From NCBI RefSeq assembly GCF_902806265.1, contig NZ_CADCVZ010000002.1, forward strand, positions 1 to 64,000: a stretch of 64,000 nucleotides of DNA. Direction: 5' to 3'. This DNA comes from an uncultured Sphingomonas sp. GTDB taxonomy: Bacteria > Pseudomonadota > Alphaproteobacteria > Sphingomonadales > Sphingomonadaceae. How positions within the stretch are numbered: the stretch's first letter is position 1; every line of letters starts with the position of its first letter. A program made the translations under genes and the position numbers. The notes under the pieces are model-generated. The model saw only the letters and a program-made list of their open reading frames with translations. It was not told where the DNA came from and searched no databases. Below are positions 62,099-64,000 of this stretch, one piece after another.

Positions 62099-62715
62099 AG
62101 CAGGTCCTCGATAGCGACGAGCAGCCGTGCAGTCACTTGCTCCGGGGTGCCGGACGCGTCCACCAGTCGCACCCGCTCCGGTTCGGCCGCGGCGATCTCT
62201 CGGAAGGCACGATCGACCGCCCGGTGGTAATCGGCCGGCCGACCGCCGATCCGGTCGCTGGCGCCCTCGTCACGCGCCCGCGCGCGCTCCGTTCCTTCCG
62301 GCTGCAGCAGGACAAGGGTTCGATCCGGGAACAACTCGCCGATGCCGAAGGCGTTGATCGCCCGCACCGCCGCAATGCCTAGCCCGGCCGCGACCCCCTG
62401 ATAGGCAAGCGAGCTGTCGATGAACCGATCCGAGAGGACCCAACGTCCTGCGAGCACGGCTGGGCGGATCACCCGGTCAACATGGTCGGTCCGGGCCGCC
62501 GCGAACAGCAGCGCCTCCGCCCGGGAACTCCAACGGTCGTCGGTGCCGGTGAGCAGCAATTCGCGGATCGCCTCCCCGCCTCGGCTCCCGCCCGGCTCGC
62601 GGGTTCTCACCACCTCTCGCCCGCGTTCGCGCAGAGCCGCCGCGAGGGCCGGGAGCTGGGTCGACTTGCCGACCCCCTCCCCGCCCTCCAGGCTGATGAA
62701 CCTGCCGCGCTTCAA
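62095..62715 (-). CDS. tmk: Thymidylate kinase
   Basis: 206 residues. ATP-dependent phosphorylation of dTMP. P-loop ISLEGGEGVGKST near the N-terminus, DR(x) motif in VLSDRFIDSSLAYQG, and lid Arg region RARDEGASDRIGGRPADYHRAVD. ATG at 62715. tmk-holB pairing is typical. Confidence 0.97.
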   Translation of the reverse strand: MKRGRFISLEGGEGVGKSTQLPALAAALRERGREVVRTREPGGSRGGEAIRELLLTGTDDRWSSRAEALLFAAARTDHVDRVIRPAVLAGRWVLSDRFIDSSLAYQGVAAGLGIAAVRAINAFGIGELFPDRTLVLLQPEGTERARARDEGASDRIGGRPADYHRAVDRAFREIAAAEPERVRLVDASGTPEQVTARLLVAIEDLL

Positions 62716-62718
62716 CGA

Positions 62719-63900
62719 TCAGGCGAGCCCAACCAGTTGCTTGAGGCCGACCCAGAAGCGGCCGAAGAAGCCGGATTCCTCTACCGCCTCCGCCGCGGTC
62801 AGCGGGGTGCGCTGCACCGTTCCGTCCGGCAGGGTGACGACCAGCTCCGCAACCTGCTGCCCCTTGGCGATCGGCGCCTTGAGCGGTCCGTTGTAGCGCA
62901 CCTTGAGGCGCGGATCGCCAAGCGTTAGCCCCGCCGGATAGGTGACCGCGATCGCCTTGGGCGCGACCAGGTAGACACTCTCTTCGCTGCCTAGCTGCAC
63001 CTCCGCCTGGCCGACCTTGGCGCCGGCCGCCAGCAGCGGCTTGGTCTGCCAGGCATTGAAGCCCCAGTTCATCAGCTTGGTGGATTCGTCGATGCGCTGG
63101 TTGAAGCTGCCGAGACCGGCCACCACCATGATCAGCCGCCGCCCGTTCTGCTCGGCCGAGCCGGTGAAGCCGTAGCCGGCCTCCTCCGTGTGGCCGGTCT
63201 TGAGGCCGTCGGCGCCGGCAATCTTGCCTAGGATCGGGTTGCGGTTGCCCTGGGTGATCGCCTGCCCCGAGCCCAGCGTCTTGCCCCAGGTGAAGCTCGG
63301 CTGCCCATAGAACTGCTTGTACAGCTTGGGGTGGCGCTCGATCGACGCGCGGGCGAGCTTGGCGAGGTCGCGAGCGGTGACGTAGGTGACGCCCTCGTCC
63401 GGCCAGCCATTGGAGTTGCCGAAGTTGCTCCCGGTCAGCCCGAGCTTGCGCCCGAGCTCGTTCATTTGCGCGGCGAAGGCCTGCTCGGTACCGGCGATGC
63501 ACTCGGCCAGCACCACGGACGCATCGTTGCCCGACAGGGTGACGATGCCGTGCAGGAGGTTCTCAATGCTGACCTGCTCATTGGGGCTGAGGAACATCGT
63601 CGAGCCCGCCTGCGGCCCATGCCACCTCTGCCAGGTCTCGGGCCGCACCGTGCACATCTTGTTAAGCGGCAGCTTGCCCTGGTCGATCAGCTCGAACGCG
63701 ACCTCCGTGGTCATCATCTTGGCCATGGACGCGGGGGGCATGCGCCCGTCCGCGTTCTTGGCAAGGAGCTCGGCGCCGGACGACAGGTCGAGGAGGTAGG
63801 CGACCTTGGCCGGCGTCTCGAACGGCGGCGCGGCGGCCGGGGACGCGGTTGCGAGCAGGCTGAGCGAGGTGGCGGCGAGCAGCAGTCGGGTGGCGGTCAT
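62719..63900 (-). CDS. dacA: D-alanyl-D-alanine carboxypeptidase
   Basis: 393 residues, S11 family penicillin-binding protein. Signal peptide (LLLAATSLSLLATASPAAA), SxxK in PPASMAKMMT, SxN in LSGNDASV, KTG in LKTGHTEEAG, then a C-terminal beta domain and amphipathic helix (SGFFGRFWVGLKQLVGL). Removes the terminal D-Ala from muropeptides. Its stop is three bases before the tmk ATG. Confidence 0.97.
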   Translation of the reverse strand: MTATRLLLAATSLSLLATASPAAAPPFETPAKVAYLLDLSSGAELLAKNADGRMPPASMAKMMTTEVAFELIDQGKLPLNKMCTVRPETWQRWHGPQAGSTMFLSPNEQVSIENLLHGIVTLSGNDASVVLAECIAGTEQAFAAQMNELGRKLGLTGSNFGNSNGWPDEGVTYVTARDLAKLARASIERHPKLYKQFYGQPSFTWGKTLGSGQAITQGNRNPILGKIAGADGLKTGHTEEAGYGFTGSAEQNGRRLIMVVAGLGSFNQRIDESTKLMNWGFNAWQTKPLLAAGAKVGQAEVQLGSEESVYLVAPKAIAVTYPAGLTLGDPRLKVRYNGPLKAPIAKGQQVAELVVTLPDGTVQRTPLTAAEAVEESGFFGRFWVGLKQLVGLA

Positions 63901-63959
63901 CGGAGAAGCTTGGGCTCCAGCTTAAAGTGGCACCCGCTGATTAGCGCCGCGCGAGCCGC

Positions 63960-64000
63960 TTAGCGAGTGGCGACGGCGCCACTATCCACCGACGATTGCA
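63960..64000 (-). CDS. 3' end of a gene leaving the window
   Basis: On the minus strand an open frame enters at 64000 and stops at TAA (63960-63962), ending ...SGAVATR. In related genomes an SPOR-domain/RlpA-like gene often precedes dacA, but thirteen residues cannot prove it. Confidence 0.3.
   Translation of the reverse strand, partial: QSSVDSGAVATR

Overview
The window is a compact, GC-rich (roughly two-thirds G+C by eye) stretch of chromosomal housekeeping DNA. Gene content and order point to an alphaproteobacterium of the order Sphingomonadales: proS-lolC-lolD followed by dnaE, pyruvate dehydrogenase E1 beta with its own lipoyl domain, dusB-ntrY-ntrX-hfq-hflX-mazG, lipA next to a COQ10/RatA gene, fused ispDF, and the families DUF4170, DUF3618, DUF3072 and DUF3775. 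No prophage, transposase, CRISPR array, restriction system or plasmid function is visible. Coding density is high, and many neighbouring genes share a 4-bp ATGA overlap.

Layout. 1-4.6 kb: tail of an unidentified gene, carB, greA and a rhomboid protease. 4.6-7 kb (minus): a DUF4170 gene and a three- to four-gene block of Gly/Ser/Thr-rich or membrane-anchored stress-type proteins. 7.1-10.4 kb: enolase, an NTF2-like protein, a short HPF/RaiA protein, an Lrp/AsnC regulator, an intergenic candidate small RNA with its own promoter and terminator, and the FtsB-like division protein. 10.4-13.6 kb: pdhA, pdhB and a phytoene/squalene-synthase-like gene. 13.6-18 kb: EF-hand protein, BLUF photoreceptor, trmFO, a polyprenyl-phosphate sugar transferase, and two small hypotheticals. 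18-22.6 kb: lon, HU, tRNA-Val, HIT protein, tRNA-His and a Leu/Val-type dehydrogenase. 22.6-27.5 kb: cytochrome c maturation genes ccmC-D-E-F-G-H and a short ccmI-like gene. 27.5-34 kb: DUF3072, alanine dehydrogenase, Kup, PRC-barrel, LigT-like and DUF3775 genes, tRNA-Met, and an atypical PAP2 protein. 34.2-42.4 kb: proS, lolC, lolD, a DPR-repeat membrane protein and dnaE. 42.5-46.3 kb: hemerythrin, mtgA, a PPOX general stress protein, carbonic anhydrase and a glycine-zipper lipoprotein. 46.4-49.4 kb: lipA, COQ10-like, cinA and ispDF. 49.5-56.8 kb: dusB, ntrY, ntrX, a tandem-domain hfq, hflX and mazG. 56.9-64 kb (minus): two tandem retropepsin-like membrane proteases, then a run of an MBL hydrolase, tatD, metG, holB, tmk and dacA.

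Connections. Lipoate made by LipA would be attached to the E1-beta lipoyl domain. Five genes or gene blocks (DUF3072, PPOX protein, hemerythrin, lipoprotein, stress block) have exact or near matches to the alphaproteobacterial EcfG general-stress promoter (GGAAC, 16-17 bases, then CGTT or close), so this window probably holds several members of one stress regulon. Tandem Hfq, the candidate small RNA and the NtrYX pair hint at post-transcriptional and envelope/redox regulation that differs from the textbook arrangement.
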